DNA of 64,000 bases from Sphingomonas brevis (GCF_023516505.1 NZ_JAMGBB010000001.1:372001-436000); one strand, 5' to 3'; shown: positions 8,499 through 18,509, numbered from the stretch's first letter. A program made the numbers and translations. The notes: generated from the letters alone by a model not told the origin.

Positions 8499-9356
8499 TC
8501 ATTTCCACTTCGCCAGCGGCGGCAGGCTCATCAGGATGGCGTCGATATTGCCGCCGGTCTTGAGGCCGAACAGGGTGCCGCGATCGTAAAGCAGGTTGAA
8601 CTCGACGTAGCGCCCGCGAAATTCGAGCAGCGCATCCCGGTCTGCCTCAGTGAACGGCATATCCATTCGTTTGCGGACGATCTGCGGGAAAATGTCGAGA
8701 AACGCCTCACCGACATCACGAGTGAAGGCGAAATGCTCGTCGAAATGGCCCTCTAGCCGGTCGTAGAAGATGCCGCCGACGCCGCGCGACCGGTTGCGAT
8801 GCGGAAGCCAGAAATATTCTTCAGCCCACTTCGAGAAGCGCGGATAGAAGGTCGGGTCATGCGCCGCGCAGGCAGCGCGCAGCCGCGCGTGAAACGCGTC
8901 CGTATCCTCCTGGTAAGGGATCGCCGGGTTGAGGTCGGCGCCCCCGCCGAACCAGCGCTTCGTCGTCGTCAGGAAGCGGGTGTTCATATGCACCGCCGGC
9001 ACGTGCGGATTGGCCATGTGGGCGACCAGGCTGATGCCGGTGGCGAAGAAGCTCGGGTCGTCTTCGGCGCCCGGGATCTGGCTGGCGAATTCCTCCGAAA
9101 ACCGGCCGCCGACGGTCGAGACATTGACCCCGACCTTTTCGAACACCTGGCCGGACATCTGGCCGCGGACGCCCCCTCCACCTGATTTGGCACCGCCAGG
9201 CGCACCGTCCTCGTCGGTTCGGTCCCAGGGGATAAATTCGAACCTGGCCTTGCTGCCGGCTTCGCGCTCGATCGCCTCGAACTCGGTGCAGATCCGGGTT
9301 CGAAGCGCCTCGAACCAGTCGCGGGTGGCCTGCTGCTGGTCATCGAGCGGCTTCAT
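8499..9356 (-). CDS. hemF: Oxygen-dependent coproporphyrinogen-III oxidase
   Basis: Oxidatively decarboxylates coproporphyrinogen III to protoporphyrinogen IX in haem synthesis. It is 285 residues long. Signature stretches are GGGGVRGQMSGQVFEKVGVN, SLVAHMANPHVPAVHMNTR, RWFGGGADLNP and FDEHFAFTRDVGEAFLDIFP. It begins within the trmL stop (4-base overlap), so trmL and hemF are co-translated. The same haem pathway is represented by hemA at the end of the window. Confidence 0.96.
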   Translation of the reverse strand: MKPLDDQQQATRDWFEALRTRICTEFEAIEREAGSKARFEFIPWDRTDEDGAPGGAKSGGGGVRGQMSGQVFEKVGVNVSTVGGRFSEEFASQIPGAEDDPSFFATGISLVAHMANPHVPAVHMNTRFLTTTKRWFGGGADLNPAIPYQEDTDAFHARLRAACAAHDPTFYPRFSKWAEEYFWLPHRNRSRGVGGIFYDRLEGHFDEHFAFTRDVGEAFLDIFPQIVRKRMDMPFTEADRDALLEFRGRYVEFNLLYDRGTLFGLKTGGNIDAILMSLPPLAKWK

Positions 9357-9802
9357 CGGGGCAATTCTCCGGTCTGGCGGAGCGCCTCGCCTAGGGCGAG
9401 TGCGGCCGACATGGCAAGGTTGAACGAGCGCACTTCAGGGCGGATCGGGATTCGCAGCTTTGCATCCGCCGCCATTGCGACTTCCGGCGGAACGCCGCCG
9501 CTTTCCTTGCCGAACAGCAGGATATCGCCTGGATCGAAAACGAAGTCATATGGCGACCGGTCGCCTTTGGTGGTGAACAGGACCAAGCGCCCCGGCACTG
9601 CCTTGCGAAAGGCGCCGAACGACGAGTGGCGGGCCACCTCGACATGATCGATATAGTCCATCGCCGTTCGCCGGACCCTCCTGTCGTCCCAGTCGAAGCC
9701 CATCGGCTCGATCAGGTCGATGGCGACACCCATGCATGCGCCAAGGCGCATCACGGCGCCGACATTGCCGGCGATTTCAGGCTCGAACAGGGCGAGGCGC
9801 AT
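9353..9802 (-). CDS. trmL: tRNA (cytidine/uridine-2'-O-)-methyltransferase, TrmL type
   Basis: A small SPOUT methyltransferase of 149 residues that 2'-O-methylates the wobble position 34 of some tRNA-Leu. The three SPOUT motifs are visible: EIAGNVGAVMRLG, LLFGKESGGVPPEV and RSFNLAMSAALALGEALRQ, the last two forming the knotted SAM site. The ATG at 9802 fits the family start (MRLALFEPEI); an in-frame start at 9868 would add 22 unconserved residues. It precedes hemF with a 4-base overlap. Confidence 0.9.
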   Translation of the reverse strand: MRLALFEPEIAGNVGAVMRLGACMGVAIDLIEPMGFDWDDRRVRRTAMDYIDHVEVARHSSFGAFRKAVPGRLVLFTTKGDRSPYDFVFDPGDILLFGKESGGVPPEVAMAADAKLRIPIRPEVRSFNLAMSAALALGEALRQTGELPR

Positions 9803-9971
9803 GGCGCGCGGATAGTCTCGAAGCGGTTCGCCGCACAAGGCGGACAATTTGACCATTTGCATTGGCAAGGTGAGGCGCTATCAGGCCCGCCAACCGCTCC
9901 GGTTTCGCCGGTTTGGGGGTCGTATCCGGTGCCGTTCGGCATCGCGCGAAATTTCGGTCTTAAGGGTGAGC

Positions 9972-10538
9972 ATGGCCACGTTGGAAGAACTCAACGCCGC
10001 GAAAGTGGAGGGCGACCATAGCCTTCGCCGTCGCGACTTCATCAACATCGCCGCGGTCAGCTTCGCCGGCGTCGGCGTCGTCGCCGTGGCGCTGCCGCTG
10101 GTCAACCAGATGAACCCGTCGGCCGATGTGCTGGCGCTGGCCTCGACCGAGGTCGATATCAGCAAGATCGCGCCGGGACAGGCGATCAAGACCAGCTGGC
10201 GCAAGCAGCCGGTGTTCGTGCGCAACCTGACGCCGCAGGAGATCGCGTCGGCCAAGGCGGTACCGCTGTCCGAGCTGCGCGACCCGCAAACGCTCGACCA
10301 GCGGACCAAGCCCGGCAAGGAAAATTGGCTGATCACGCTTGGCGTCTGCACCCATTTGGGCTGCGTGCCGCTGGGCACCGGCGAGGGCGAGAACCGCGGC
10401 GATTACGGCGGCTATTTCTGCCCCTGCCACGGATCGCACTACGACACTGCCGCCCGGATCCGCAAAGGACCGGCGCCGCTCAACCTGCACGTGCCGGACT
10501 ATGCGTTCACGTCCGACACCGTCGTGACCATCGGTTAA
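9972..10538 (+). CDS. petA: Ubiquinol-cytochrome c reductase iron-sulfur (Rieske) subunit
   Basis: The Rieske 2Fe-2S subunit of the cytochrome bc1 complex, anchored in the inner membrane with its cluster in the periplasm. A Tat-type signal anchor is present (RRRDFINIAAVSFAG, residues about 21-45). The cluster boxes are CTHLGC at 126-131 and CPCHGS at 150-155. ATG 9972 gives 188 residues; an upstream frame to 9849 lacks a convincing start. First gene of petA-petB-petC. Confidence 0.96.
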   Translation: MATLEELNAAKVEGDHSLRRRDFINIAAVSFAGVGVVAVALPLVNQMNPSADVLALASTEVDISKIAPGQAIKTSWRKQPVFVRNLTPQEIASAKAVPLSELRDPQTLDQRTKPGKENWLITLGVCTHLGCVPLGTGEGENRGDYGGYFCPCHGSHYDTAARIRKGPAPLNLHVPDYAFTSDTVVTIG

Positions 10539-10550
10539 GGGGTAATCGTC

Positions 10551-11843
10551 ATGAGCTTTGCCTGGGCCAAGCCCTACGAACCCAAGACCGAGCTGGGCCG
10601 CTGGTTCGATGATCGCCTGCCGCTGCCGCGGCTGGTCTATAATGCGGTGGGCGGCGGCTATCCGGTGCCGCGCAACCTCAACTATGGCTGGAATTTCGGC
10701 GTCCTCAGCGGAATTTTCCTGGTCGTCCAGATCATCACCGGCATCGTGCTGGCGATGCATTATTACGCCTCGGCCGATGGCGCGTTCAATTCGATCGAGC
10801 ACATCATGCGCGACGTCAACGGCGGCTGGATGCTCCGTTACGCTCACTCCAACGGCGCCAGCTTCTTCTTCATCGTCGTCTACATCCACATCTTCCGCGG
10901 CCTCTATTACGGTTCATACAAGGCCCCGCGTGAGCTGGTGTGGATGCTCGGCCTGGTCATCTACCTGCTGATGATGGCCACCGCTTTCATGGGCTATGTC
11001 CTCCCGTGGGGACAGATGAGCTATTGGGGCGCGCAGGTCATCACCGGGTTCTTCTCCGCATTCCCGCTGGTCGGTGAGCCGATCCGCGTGTGGCTTCTGG
11101 GCGGCTACGCCCCCGACCAGGCCGCGCTGACCCGCTTCTTCTCGCTCCACTATTTGCTGCCGTTCGTGATCGCCGGCGTGGTGATCCTCCACATCTGGTC
11201 GCTTCACATCCCGGGGTCGGGCAACCCGACCGGCGTCGACGTGAAGACCGAGAAGGACACGCTGCCGTTCCATCCGTTCTACACGGCCAAGGACGGCTGG
11301 TTCGCCGGCGCGTTCCTGACGCTTTACGCCGCGGTGGTATTCTTCATGCCCAATGCGATGGGCCACCCGGACAATTATATCCCGGCCAATCCGCTAGCGA
11401 CGCCAGCGCACATCGTTCCCGAATGGTATTTCTGGCCATTCTACGCGATCCTGCGCTCGTTCACGTTCGACCTGATCATGCCGGCCAAGCTGTGGGGCGT
11501 GCTGGCGATGTTCGGGTCGATCCTGCTGCTGTTCCTGCTGCCGTGGCTCGACAATTCGCCGGTCCGTTCGGGTCGCTATCGGCCGATTTTCAAGCGGTTC
11601 TTCTGGCTGCTGCTGATCGATGTCGCGGTTCTGGGCTACATCGGAGGCGCTCCGATCTCGCCGCTCAACGTCGCACTGGGCCAGCTCGCGACCGCTTATT
11701 ATTTCGCTCACTTCCTGATCATCCTGCCATGGATCGCCAGGCGCGAGACGCCGCTGCCGCTGCCGAACTCCATTTCGGAGAGCGTGCTGAATGGCGGGAA
11801 ACAGGAAGCTGCGCCGATCGGCCAGACGAAGCCGGCTAATTAA
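10551..11843 (+). CDS. petB: Cytochrome b of the bc1 complex
   Basis: A 430-residue, eight-helix haem-binding membrane subunit carrying the Qo and Qi quinone sites. Seen: [19 protein letters not shown], the haem-ligand histidines in [13 protein letters not shown] and [26 protein letters not shown], and the Qo motif [10 protein letters not shown]. It follows petA by 12 bases and precedes petC by 13, so it lies in the operon middle. Confidence 0.97.
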   Translation: MSFAWAKPYEPKTELGRWFDDRLPLPRLVYNAVGGGYPVPRNLNYGWNFGVLSGIFLVVQIITGIVLAMHYYASADGAFNSIEHIMRDVNGGWMLRYAHSNGASFFFIVVYIHIFRGLYYGSYKAPRELVWMLGLVIYLLMMATAFMGYVLPWGQMSYWGAQVITGFFSAFPLVGEPIRVWLLGGYAPDQAALTRFFSLHYLLPFVIAGVVILHIWSLHIPGSGNPTGVDVKTEKDTLPFHPFYTAKDGWFAGAFLTLYAAVVFFMPNAMGHPDNYIPANPLATPAHIVPEWYFWPFYAILRSFTFDLIMPAKLWGVLAMFGSILLLFLLPWLDNSPVRSGRYRPIFKRFFWLLLIDVAVLGYIGGAPISPLNVALGQLATAYYFAHFLIILPWIARRETPLPLPNSISESVLNGGKQEAAPIGQTKPAN

Positions 11844-11856
11844 GGGGTAACGAAGA

Positions 11857-12783
11857 ATGTTTCGCTGGATTGCCGGTATTGTCGGATTTGCCTTCGCCGC
11901 CGCCGTGCTGGTGGCGTTCGGCAGCGACCTCAGAACTTATTTCAAGGCGCCGCCGGAAGCGACCGCGGAGCATGAATTTCATCGTGAACATAAGGAGCTG
12001 AAGCTTGCCTCGGACGGTCCGTTCGGCCAGTTCGACAAGCAGCAGCTGCAGCGCGGCTTCCAGGTCTACAAGGAAGTCTGTTCGGGCTGCCACAGCCTGA
12101 CCCGCGTCGCGTTCCGCGACCTTCACCAGCTTGGCTATGAAGAGGCCGAGGTGAAGGCGATCGCCAACCAGTGGCAGGTCGAGGTTCCAAGCGTGAACCC
12201 GGATACCGGCGAGCCGGCGACCCGCAAGGCGGTTCCGGCTGACCATTTCCCGTCGCCTTACGCCAATGAAACGGCGGCACGCGCGGCCAACAACAATGCG
12301 CTTCCGCCCGACCTGTCGCTGATGGCCAAGGCGCGCGAAGGCGGGGCGGCCTATGTCTATTCGATCCTGACCGGCTACCAGAACCAGCCGGCCGAGCTGC
12401 TCGAGAAATTCCCCGCGGCCAAGACGGCCCAGGGACTTCACTACAACCCCTATTTCGCCAATCTGAACCTGGCCATGCCGCCGCCGCTGACCAGCGAGGG
12501 GCAGGTAACCTATGCTCCGGGCAATCCCAAGCCGACTGTGGACCAGATGGCCAGGGACGTTTCGGCGTTTCTGGTGTGGACCGCCGAACCGAATCTGCAG
12601 GGACGTCACAAGTCCGGCTGGCCGGTGGTGATCTTCCTGATCATCGCGACCCTGCTGGGCTTTCTCAGCTATCGCGAGATCTGGGCCCAGGCCAAGCGCA
12701 AGGTGCCTTCGAAGGGACCGTCAGCCCCCGCGAGCAAGGCCAAACGGACCCGCACAAGCAAGAAGGCCGGCGTTACCGGCTGA
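11857..12783 (+). CDS. petC: Cytochrome c1
   Basis: The membrane-anchored c-type haem subunit of the bc1 complex. Haem motif Cys75-SG-Cys78-His79 (VCSGCHSLTRVAFRD), the axial Met region NLAMPPPL and the C-terminal membrane anchor SGWPVVIFLIIATLLGFLSY are visible. The 308 residues include a basic Lys/Ala/Ser-rich cytoplasmic tail of about 35 residues. The N-terminal hydrophobic segment is the signal peptide. A REP-like repeat starts two bases after the stop. Confidence 0.96.
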   Translation: MFRWIAGIVGFAFAAAVLVAFGSDLRTYFKAPPEATAEHEFHREHKELKLASDGPFGQFDKQQLQRGFQVYKEVCSGCHSLTRVAFRDLHQLGYEEAEVKAIANQWQVEVPSVNPDTGEPATRKAVPADHFPSPYANETAARAANNNALPPDLSLMAKAREGGAAYVYSILTGYQNQPAELLEKFPAAKTAQGLHYNPYFANLNLAMPPPLTSEGQVTYAPGNPKPTVDQMARDVSAFLVWTAEPNLQGRHKSGWPVVIFLIIATLLGFLSYREIWAQAKRKVPSKGPSAPASKAKRTRTSKKAGVTG

Positions 12784-12784
12784 T

Positions 12785-12861
12785 CGTCATTGCGAGCGCA
12801 GCGAAGCAATCCAGCTGGCAACTCTGGATTGCTTCGTCGCTTTTGGCTCCTCGCAATGACG
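12785..12861. repeat. REP-like repeat, family A (CGTCATTGCGAG), copy 1
   Basis: Ends CGTCATTGCGAG and CTCGCAATGACG are inverted; the inner arms AGCGAAGCAATCCA and TGGATTGCTTCGTCG also pair, giving a long hairpin. It fills nearly the whole petC-apt gap, and its right end abuts the apt ribosome-binding site. Other copies lie at 19774-19857 and 29514-29591. Confidence 0.85.
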
Positions 12862-12872
12862 GGGAGGTGAAT

Positions 12873-13403
12873 ATGAACGACGAGCTCAAGGCGCTGGTCC
12901 GCACCATTCCCGACTTTCCCAAGCCGGGCATCCAGTTTCGCGACGTCACCACGCTGCTGCTCGACAGCGGCGGCGTCGCGCGCACCATCGATGCCCTGGC
13001 CGAGACGGTGGACGGACCGGTCGACCTGGTCGCGGCGATCGAGGCGCGCGGCTTCGCCATTGGCGGTGCGCTGGCGGTGAAGCTCAATGCCGGGCTGCTG
13101 CTGATCCGCAAGGACGGAAAGCTTCCTGGCACTACAATCGCCGAGGATTATGCGCTGGAATATGGCAGCGACAGGTTGGCGATGCATGTCGATGCCTGCG
13201 CGCCGGGGGACCGTGTGCTGATCGTCGACGATCTGCTGGCAACCGGCGGGACCGCATTGGCGGCGGCGCGGCTGATCCGGCGTGCAGGGGGAGAAATCGC
13301 AGGAGCGCGCTTCGTCATCGACCTGCCGGACCTTGGTGGCGGAAAGGCGCTGGCGGAAGCCGGTATCGATCACGCCAGCCTGTTCGAGTTTGAAGGCGAC
13401 TAA
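12873..13403 (+). CDS. apt: Adenine phosphoribosyltransferase
   Basis: Salvages adenine to AMP with PRPP. It is 176 residues long, with FPKPGIQFRDVT near the start and the PRPP loop VLIVDDLLATGGTALAA at about residues 114-130. ATG 12873 has a strong GGGGAGGTGA site; a longer in-frame reading would run through the repeat and petC. It overlaps the convergent MaoC gene by 4 bases. Confidence 0.95.
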   Translation: MNDELKALVRTIPDFPKPGIQFRDVTTLLLDSGGVARTIDALAETVDGPVDLVAAIEARGFAIGGALAVKLNAGLLLIRKDGKLPGTTIAEDYALEYGSDRLAMHVDACAPGDRVLIVDDLLATGGTALAAARLIRRAGGEIAGARFVIDLPDLGGGKALAEAGIDHASLFEFEGD

Positions 13404-13852
13404 GCTGCCTCCGGCCGCCGGAGCATCATCACGATCGACGTGAATCGCATGACCGGGACATCGTCCTGGTTGGTGACGGTGTTCTCACTGCGGATAACGC
13501 CAATGGTCGGCTTGGATCGTGACGGAATGCTCTCGACCACCTTGCCGCGGACGGTCAACCGGTCACCGGGATAGACCGGCCTAAGCCAGCGGAGCTCGTC
13601 GATCCCGGGCGAGCCGAGGCCGGCTTGCTCGGTATCCACGACATGGCGGGCGATCACCGCCATGGTCATGGCGCAGGTGTGCCAGCCCGATGCGGCCAGC
13701 CGGCCGAAATGTGTCTTGGCCGCGGCCTCGTCGCTGAGGTGAAACGGCTGTGGGTCATATTTCCGCGCGAACTCCAGTACTTCGTCGCGCGTGACGTCAT
13801 AATGGCCAAACAGGGTTTCGGCCCCGACTGTGCAGTCTTCAAAGTAGATCAT
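13400..13852 (-). CDS. MaoC-like (hot-dog fold) dehydratase
   Basis: A 150-residue R-hydratase-like protein. It shows the hydratase motif with catalytic Asp and His (YDPQPFHLSDEAA), the ASGWHTCAMTM segment and LRPVYPGDRLTVRGKV, all typical of MaoC dehydratases that hydrate enoyl-CoA. The exact substrate is unknown. It is divergent from the TPR-sulfotransferase gene, with 99 bases between. Confidence 0.88.
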   Translation of the reverse strand: MIYFEDCTVGAETLFGHYDVTRDEVLEFARKYDPQPFHLSDEAAAKTHFGRLAASGWHTCAMTMAVIARHVVDTEQAGLGSPGIDELRWLRPVYPGDRLTVRGKVVESIPSRSKPTIGVIRSENTVTNQDDVPVMRFTSIVMMLRRPEAA

Positions 13853-13951
13853 CTTCGCCTAATCGCCGCTTTGTCCCCGCAAGGAAAGTGGCAAATTGAA
13901 ACTTTGTAAGTCTACTTGGCGGACTGAGATTTCGCGGGCTAGGAGAAGCGG

Positions 13952-15547
13952 GTGGGGAACGAGGGCGCACATCGCTGGCATCCAAAGCTGATCGAAGCGG
14001 CGGCGGCGCTTACCGAAAACCGGTTGGACGTGGCCGAACGAATCCTGAAGCCATATCTCAAGGAAGATCCGTTCGATGTCCGCGCGATCCGCATGCTGGC
14101 CGAGCTGGCGGCCCGGATCGGACGGCTGAATGATAGCGAGACACTGTTGCGGCGCGCGCTGGAGATAGCTCCCAATTTCCATCCGGCCCGCACCAATCTG
14201 GCAATGGTTTTGGGCCGCCTCGGCAGGCCGAACGAAGCGCTTGAACTGCTCGACGAGCTATTCGAGGCGGAACCGGAATCCGTGCGCAACGTGAATCTGA
14301 AGGCGGCCACGCTCGGCCGCCTGGGCGATTTCCAAAATGCGATACAGCTCTACGAGCAGGTGATTGCACATGCGCCCAGCCAACCACGCGTCTGGATGAG
14401 CTATGGCCACGTCCTAAAGACGGTAGGTCGGCTTGAGGAGGGGATCGCGGCCTACCGCAAGGCTTTAGATCTGAATCCAACTGCCGGCGAGGCATGGTGG
14501 AGCCTGGCCAATCTCAAGACGGTGCGGTTCACCGAGGAAGATATCGCCGCGATGCAACGAGCGTTGGCGAGCGCCGACCTACGAGATGACGACCGTTTCC
14601 ACCTGGACTTTGCGCTGGGTAAAGCGTTTCACGACGCCGAGCGCGGCGAAGAGGCCTTCGCGCACTACAGCGCCGGCAATGCCCTGCGCAGAAAATATCA
14701 TCCGTTCCGTCAGAGTGACGTCGCCCAGCTGGTTGACCGCAGCATTGAATTTTTTACGGCGGAGGTCCTTGCCGGACTGGGGGGGTGCGACGCTCCCGAT
14801 CCGATTTTCGTTGTGGGCATGCCGCGGGCCGGATCGACGCTCGTCGAGCAAATCATTTCGTCGCATAGCCAGGTGGAAGGTCTTTCGGAGTTGCAGGACA
14901 TGCCGGCCTTGGCGCGGGAGGGCGGGCGACGCTATCCCATCGGCATTACGGCACTTGGTGCCGACGAGCGGCGACGGTCGGGCGAAGACTATCTGATGCG
15001 GGCGTCGGTTCAGCGAAGGACCGAGCGCCCCTATTTCATCGACAAGCTGCCCAATAATTGGATGTTCGTCCCGTTCATCCACATGATCCTGCCGAACGCC
15101 AAAATCATCGATGCCAGGCGGCATCCGCTCGGATGCTGCATGTCCAATTTTCGCCAGCATTTCGCTCGGGGCCAGGATTACACCTACTCTCTCGGCGACC
15201 TTGGCCATTTTTACGCCAACTACGTTCGCCTGATGGCGCATGTCGACACGGTGCTTCCGGGACGCGTCCATCGCGTGATCTATGAGCGCATGGTGGATGA
15301 CACTGAAGCCGAGGTCAGGGCACTGCTTGATTACTGCGGCCTCGAGTTCGAGCCGCAGTGCCTGGAATTTCACAAGACCGAGCGCGCCGTGCGCACTCCA
15401 AGCTCGGAGCAGGTGCGCCAGCCGATTTATCGCGACGCGACGGGGGAATGGCAACGCTATGAGAAGTACCTCGGACCGCTCAAGGAAGCGCTCGGGGAAG
15501 TGCTCGATGCCTATCCGGACGCACCCGCGTCGTTTTTGCAACGCTAG
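13952..15547 (+). CDS. TPR-repeat sulfotransferase
   Basis: A two-part protein of 531 residues. Residues about 15-200 form TPR helices (LGRLGRPNEALELLDELFEA, LGRLGDFQNAIQLYEQVIA). From about 285 there is a PAPS-dependent sulfotransferase domain with the 5'-phosphosulfate loop FVVGMPRAGSTLVEQIISSH, and about 375-395 has the 3'-phosphate region (IIDARRHPLGCCMSNFRQHF). GTG start with AGGAGAAG just upstream. The acceptor is unknown; TPRs suggest a protein or peptide partner. Such genes often lie beside TonB receptors in sphingomonads and caulobacters, as here. Confidence 0.88.
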   Translation: MGNEGAHRWHPKLIEAAAALTENRLDVAERILKPYLKEDPFDVRAIRMLAELAARIGRLNDSETLLRRALEIAPNFHPARTNLAMVLGRLGRPNEALELLDELFEAEPESVRNVNLKAATLGRLGDFQNAIQLYEQVIAHAPSQPRVWMSYGHVLKTVGRLEEGIAAYRKALDLNPTAGEAWWSLANLKTVRFTEEDIAAMQRALASADLRDDDRFHLDFALGKAFHDAERGEEAFAHYSAGNALRRKYHPFRQSDVAQLVDRSIEFFTAEVLAGLGGCDAPDPIFVVGMPRAGSTLVEQIISSHSQVEGLSELQDMPALAREGGRRYPIGITALGADERRRSGEDYLMRASVQRRTERPYFIDKLPNNWMFVPFIHMILPNAKIIDARRHPLGCCMSNFRQHFARGQDYTYSLGDLGHFYANYVRLMAHVDTVLPGRVHRVIYERMVDDTEAEVRALLDYCGLEFEPQCLEFHKTERAVRTPSSEQVRQPIYRDATGEWQRYEKYLGPLKEALGEVLDAYPDAPASFLQR

Positions 15548-15592
15548 AGAGCGAAATTCATCGAATTGGTGCACCGCCGCAACGGATGGTCG

Positions 15593-15624
15593 TTGACAAG
15601 CAACAGCGGCTCTGTCGCTATCGT
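15593..15624 (+). promoter_or_regulatory. Possible promoter of the TonB receptor gene
   Basis: A perfect TTGACA (-35) at 15593-15598 lies 19 to 20 bases before a weak -10 candidate (CTATCGT, 15618-15624). The long spacer makes this only tentative. Confidence 0.3.
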
Positions 15625-15651
15625 GACATATGAGTTTCAATGGGGGCATTG

Positions 15652-18279
15652 ATGGCTAATCGTACATTTCGCGCGCTGACCTGGGGCCTGCTGGCGACCA
15701 CGGCCTTTATCCAACCTGCGTTTGCGCAAGATGCGGGCGCGGCACCAGGTCCGGTACCTCAAGAGCCCGCGTCAGCCGCGACTGCGGCGGCGCCCGAACC
15801 CGAAGGCGACGTGATCATCGTCACCGCGACCAAGCGCGAAGAGAATCTGCAGGACGTGCCGATCAGCGTCCAGGCGATCGGCACCAAGAGGCTCGACCAG
15901 CTGAACATCTCCAACTTCGAGGAGTATACCAAGCAGCTGCCGTCAGTCAGCTATCAGACGATCGCGCCGAGTGCGACGGTCGTCTACATGCGCGGCGTGG
16001 CCACCGGCGGCGACGGCAATCACACAGGCTCCTTCCCCTCTGTGGGATCGTATCTCGATGAGCAGCCGATCACGACCATCGGGGGGACACTCGACGTCCA
16101 CATCTACGACATCGCCCGGATCGAAAGCCTCGCCGGACCGCAGGGCACGCTTTACGGCGCATCGAGCCAGGCCGGCACGATCCGCATCATCACCAACAAG
16201 CCGGAGCTGGGAGTAACCAGCGGACGGATCGACGGCGAAATCAACAAAATCGCTCATGGCGGTTGGGGCGGCAGCCTCGAGGGGATGATCAACCTCCCCG
16301 TCGCCGATAATATGGCGTTCCGGGCCAGCGCCTTCTACCAGCGCGACGGCGGATATATCGACAATGTGTTCGGCGAGAAGACCTATTGCGGCGATAAGGT
16401 CTTCGGTCCCGACGGCTCCGACGAAGATGGCCCCGATGACGATCTCGATCCCGATATCATCGGGTGCGTCCGCAATGGCACCCACATCGAGAATTCCCAG
16501 TTCGTTAAGAAGAACTTCAACACGGTGAAGACCTATGGCGGGCGTGCCGCGCTGAAGATCGACCTGGATGACAATTGGACGATTACGCCGACGATCATGC
16601 ACCAGAACCAGAAGACAAAGGGCGTCTTCTTCATGGACGAGGCGTTGGGCGACCTTGAGACGCAGCGGTTCCGGGAAGAGCCGTCGAAGGACAAGTTTAC
16701 CCAATATGCGCTGACGGTCGAAGGCAAGATCGGCAGCTTCGACATCACTTACGCCGGTGCCTATATGCACCGGCCCAACTTCGCGGTCGGCGACTATGTC
16801 GACTACACATATGCCTACGATCAAGCTTACGAGCCCGACGGCGGCATTGTGAACTACCTCTATTATTATGACGACGACGGCAATCTGATCGATCCAACGC
16901 AGTACATCACCGGCGGAAACAATTTCAAAAAAATGAGCCAGGAGCTGCGGATCGCCTCGCCAGCAGAAAACCGCTTCCGGGTGATCGCGGGCCTATTTTA
17001 CCAGCGGCAGGCGAACGACATTCTTCAAGAATATCATGTCGACAATCTGGCAACCCAGCTGTCGGTCAATGGTCATCCCGGCCTCATTTGGCTGACCAAG
17101 CAGGAACGTATCGACCGCGACTATGCAATATTCGGGGAAGCCAGCTTCGACGTCACGCCCAAGATCACGCTGACGGGTGGTGGACGCTATTATAAATTCA
17201 ACAATACGGTGTTCGGCTTCGCCGGATTCGGCCGCGATTTCAATGGGCCTCCTTTCAATGCAGCCGGCAGTAGCAAGACCGGCATCCCCCAGTGCTTTAC
17301 CGAGAGCGGATTGACGTACCGGGAAGCGCTGTTGGCGGGCGAGGACACGACCCTGATCCTCGACGGCGCGCTAGATGACACGCCCTGCATCAATGTCGGC
17401 AGGTTTGAGGATGGCGAGGTCAAACCGAAGCAGAGCAAGGACCATGGCTGGACGTACCGTTTCAACGGAACCTGGAAGCCGCAGGAAGACCTGATGTTCT
17501 ATGCTACCTGGTCAAAGGGCTTCAGACCGGGCGGCATCAATCGCCAGCCTGGCCTCGCCCCCTACGATCCGGACTTCCTGATCAACTATGAACTGGGCTG
17601 GAAAACGACCTTTGGACCGTTCCGGTGGAACGGTGCGGTCTATCACCAGAAATGGGAGAAATTCCAGTTCAGCTTCCTGGGCGAAAACAGCCTGACGGTT
17701 GTTCAGAACGGGCGAAACGCCGGGATCAACGGCATTGAGAGCGACATCAATTACTCCAGTGGCGGCTTCACCCTGAACGCGGCGGCCGCCTATACGGACG
17801 CCAAAACGACGGACAACGTTTGCGGGGTGGCCGGCAACCCTGAGCCGGATTGCCACCTCCTGCTGGATGACAACGGCACCCCAGACCCCTCTGATGACGT
17901 TTTCGACGAGATCACGGCACCAGATGGAACCCGGTTGCCGATCACTCCCAAATTCTCATTCTCGGCGACGGCACGCTACGCCTGGAACATGGGCCCCGGC
18001 AGGGCACACGTGCAGGCCGGCCTAGTCTATAAGGGTTCTTCGCGTTCTGCCCTCAACACGGCGGATCAAGAGTCGACCGGGACGCAAGAGGCCTACACTT
18101 TGGTTGACCTGTTCGCGGGTTACGATTGGAAGCAATACAACTTCGAATTGTTCACCACGAATCTCTTCGATGATCGCAATCAGCTGTCGCGTTTCACGGT
18201 CTGTGGCGGATGCTCGAACGTCCACATCGTGCCCGGCCGTCCGCGGACGATTGGCCTCAGGCTGGGAGCGAAATTCTAG
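15652..18279 (+). CDS. TonB-dependent outer-membrane receptor
   Basis: Ligand-gated outer-membrane channel. Signal peptide about residues 1-25 (TTAFIQPAFAQ), a TonB-box-like start (DVIIVTATKREENLQDVPI), then plug domain (LAGPQGTLYGASSQAGTIRI) and a large beta-barrel ending in Phe (GLRLGAKF). At about 875 residues it has the usual size. ATG 15652 has GGGGG five bases upstream; an in-frame ATG at 15640 is possible. Substrate unknown: there are no siderophore or sugar-use genes next to it, only the TPR-sulfotransferase upstream. Confidence 0.93.
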   Translation: MANRTFRALTWGLLATTAFIQPAFAQDAGAAPGPVPQEPASAATAAAPEPEGDVIIVTATKREENLQDVPISVQAIGTKRLDQLNISNFEEYTKQLPSVSYQTIAPSATVVYMRGVATGGDGNHTGSFPSVGSYLDEQPITTIGGTLDVHIYDIARIESLAGPQGTLYGASSQAGTIRIITNKPELGVTSGRIDGEINKIAHGGWGGSLEGMINLPVADNMAFRASAFYQRDGGYIDNVFGEKTYCGDKVFGPDGSDEDGPDDDLDPDIIGCVRNGTHIENSQFVKKNFNTVKTYGGRAALKIDLDDNWTITPTIMHQNQKTKGVFFMDEALGDLETQRFREEPSKDKFTQYALTVEGKIGSFDITYAGAYMHRPNFAVGDYVDYTYAYDQAYEPDGGIVNYLYYYDDDGNLIDPTQYITGGNNFKKMSQELRIASPAENRFRVIAGLFYQRQANDILQEYHVDNLATQLSVNGHPGLIWLTKQERIDRDYAIFGEASFDVTPKITLTGGGRYYKFNNTVFGFAGFGRDFNGPPFNAAGSSKTGIPQCFTESGLTYREALLAGEDTTLILDGALDDTPCINVGRFEDGEVKPKQSKDHGWTYRFNGTWKPQEDLMFYATWSKGFRPGGINRQPGLAPYDPDFLINYELGWKTTFGPFRWNGAVYHQKWEKFQFSFLGENSLTVVQNGRNAGINGIESDINYSSGGFTLNAAAAYTDAKTTDNVCGVAGNPEPDCHLLLDDNGTPDPSDDVFDEITAPDGTRLPITPKFSFSATARYAWNMGPGRAHVQAGLVYKGSSRSALNTADQESTGTQEAYTLVDLFAGYDWKQYNFELFTTNLFDDRNQLSRFTVCGGCSNVHIVPGRPRTIGLRLGAKF

Positions 18280-18291
18280 GGAGGGCCACCT

Positions 18292-18483
18292 ATGACCGGC
18301 CGGCCGTTCACGCTGATCGCCGCGATCGTCTTCGCGCTGATCGCGCTGGTTCACGCCTATCGGATCATGACCGAGTTCCAGGTGGTGATCGGCACGCACG
18401 TGATTGCGCAGGGCGTCAGCTGGGTCGCGCTGGTCATTACCGGAGCGCTCAGCATCGGCCTGTTCCGTGAGGCGCTGCGGTAA
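18292..18483 (+). CDS. Small two-helix membrane protein
   Basis: A 63-residue protein with two hydrophobic segments (about 7-25 and 38-57) separated by RIMTEFQVVIGTHV. A good ribosome-binding site (AGGGAGG) precedes the ATG by 8 bases, and the gene starts only 12 bases after the TonB receptor stop, so it is probably in the same transcript. Function unknown; proteins of this pattern recur in sphingomonads. Confidence 0.7.
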   Translation: MTGRPFTLIAAIVFALIALVHAYRIMTEFQVVIGTHVIAQGVSWVALVITGALSIGLFREALR

Positions 18484-18509
18484 GGTTGTGAGCGTCACGG
18501 GAGTAAATC

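Noticed and set aside
13952-18483. Prophage or transposon carrying the sulfotransferase and TonB receptor
   Set aside because: No integrase, transposase, attachment repeats or tRNA junction are visible around it.
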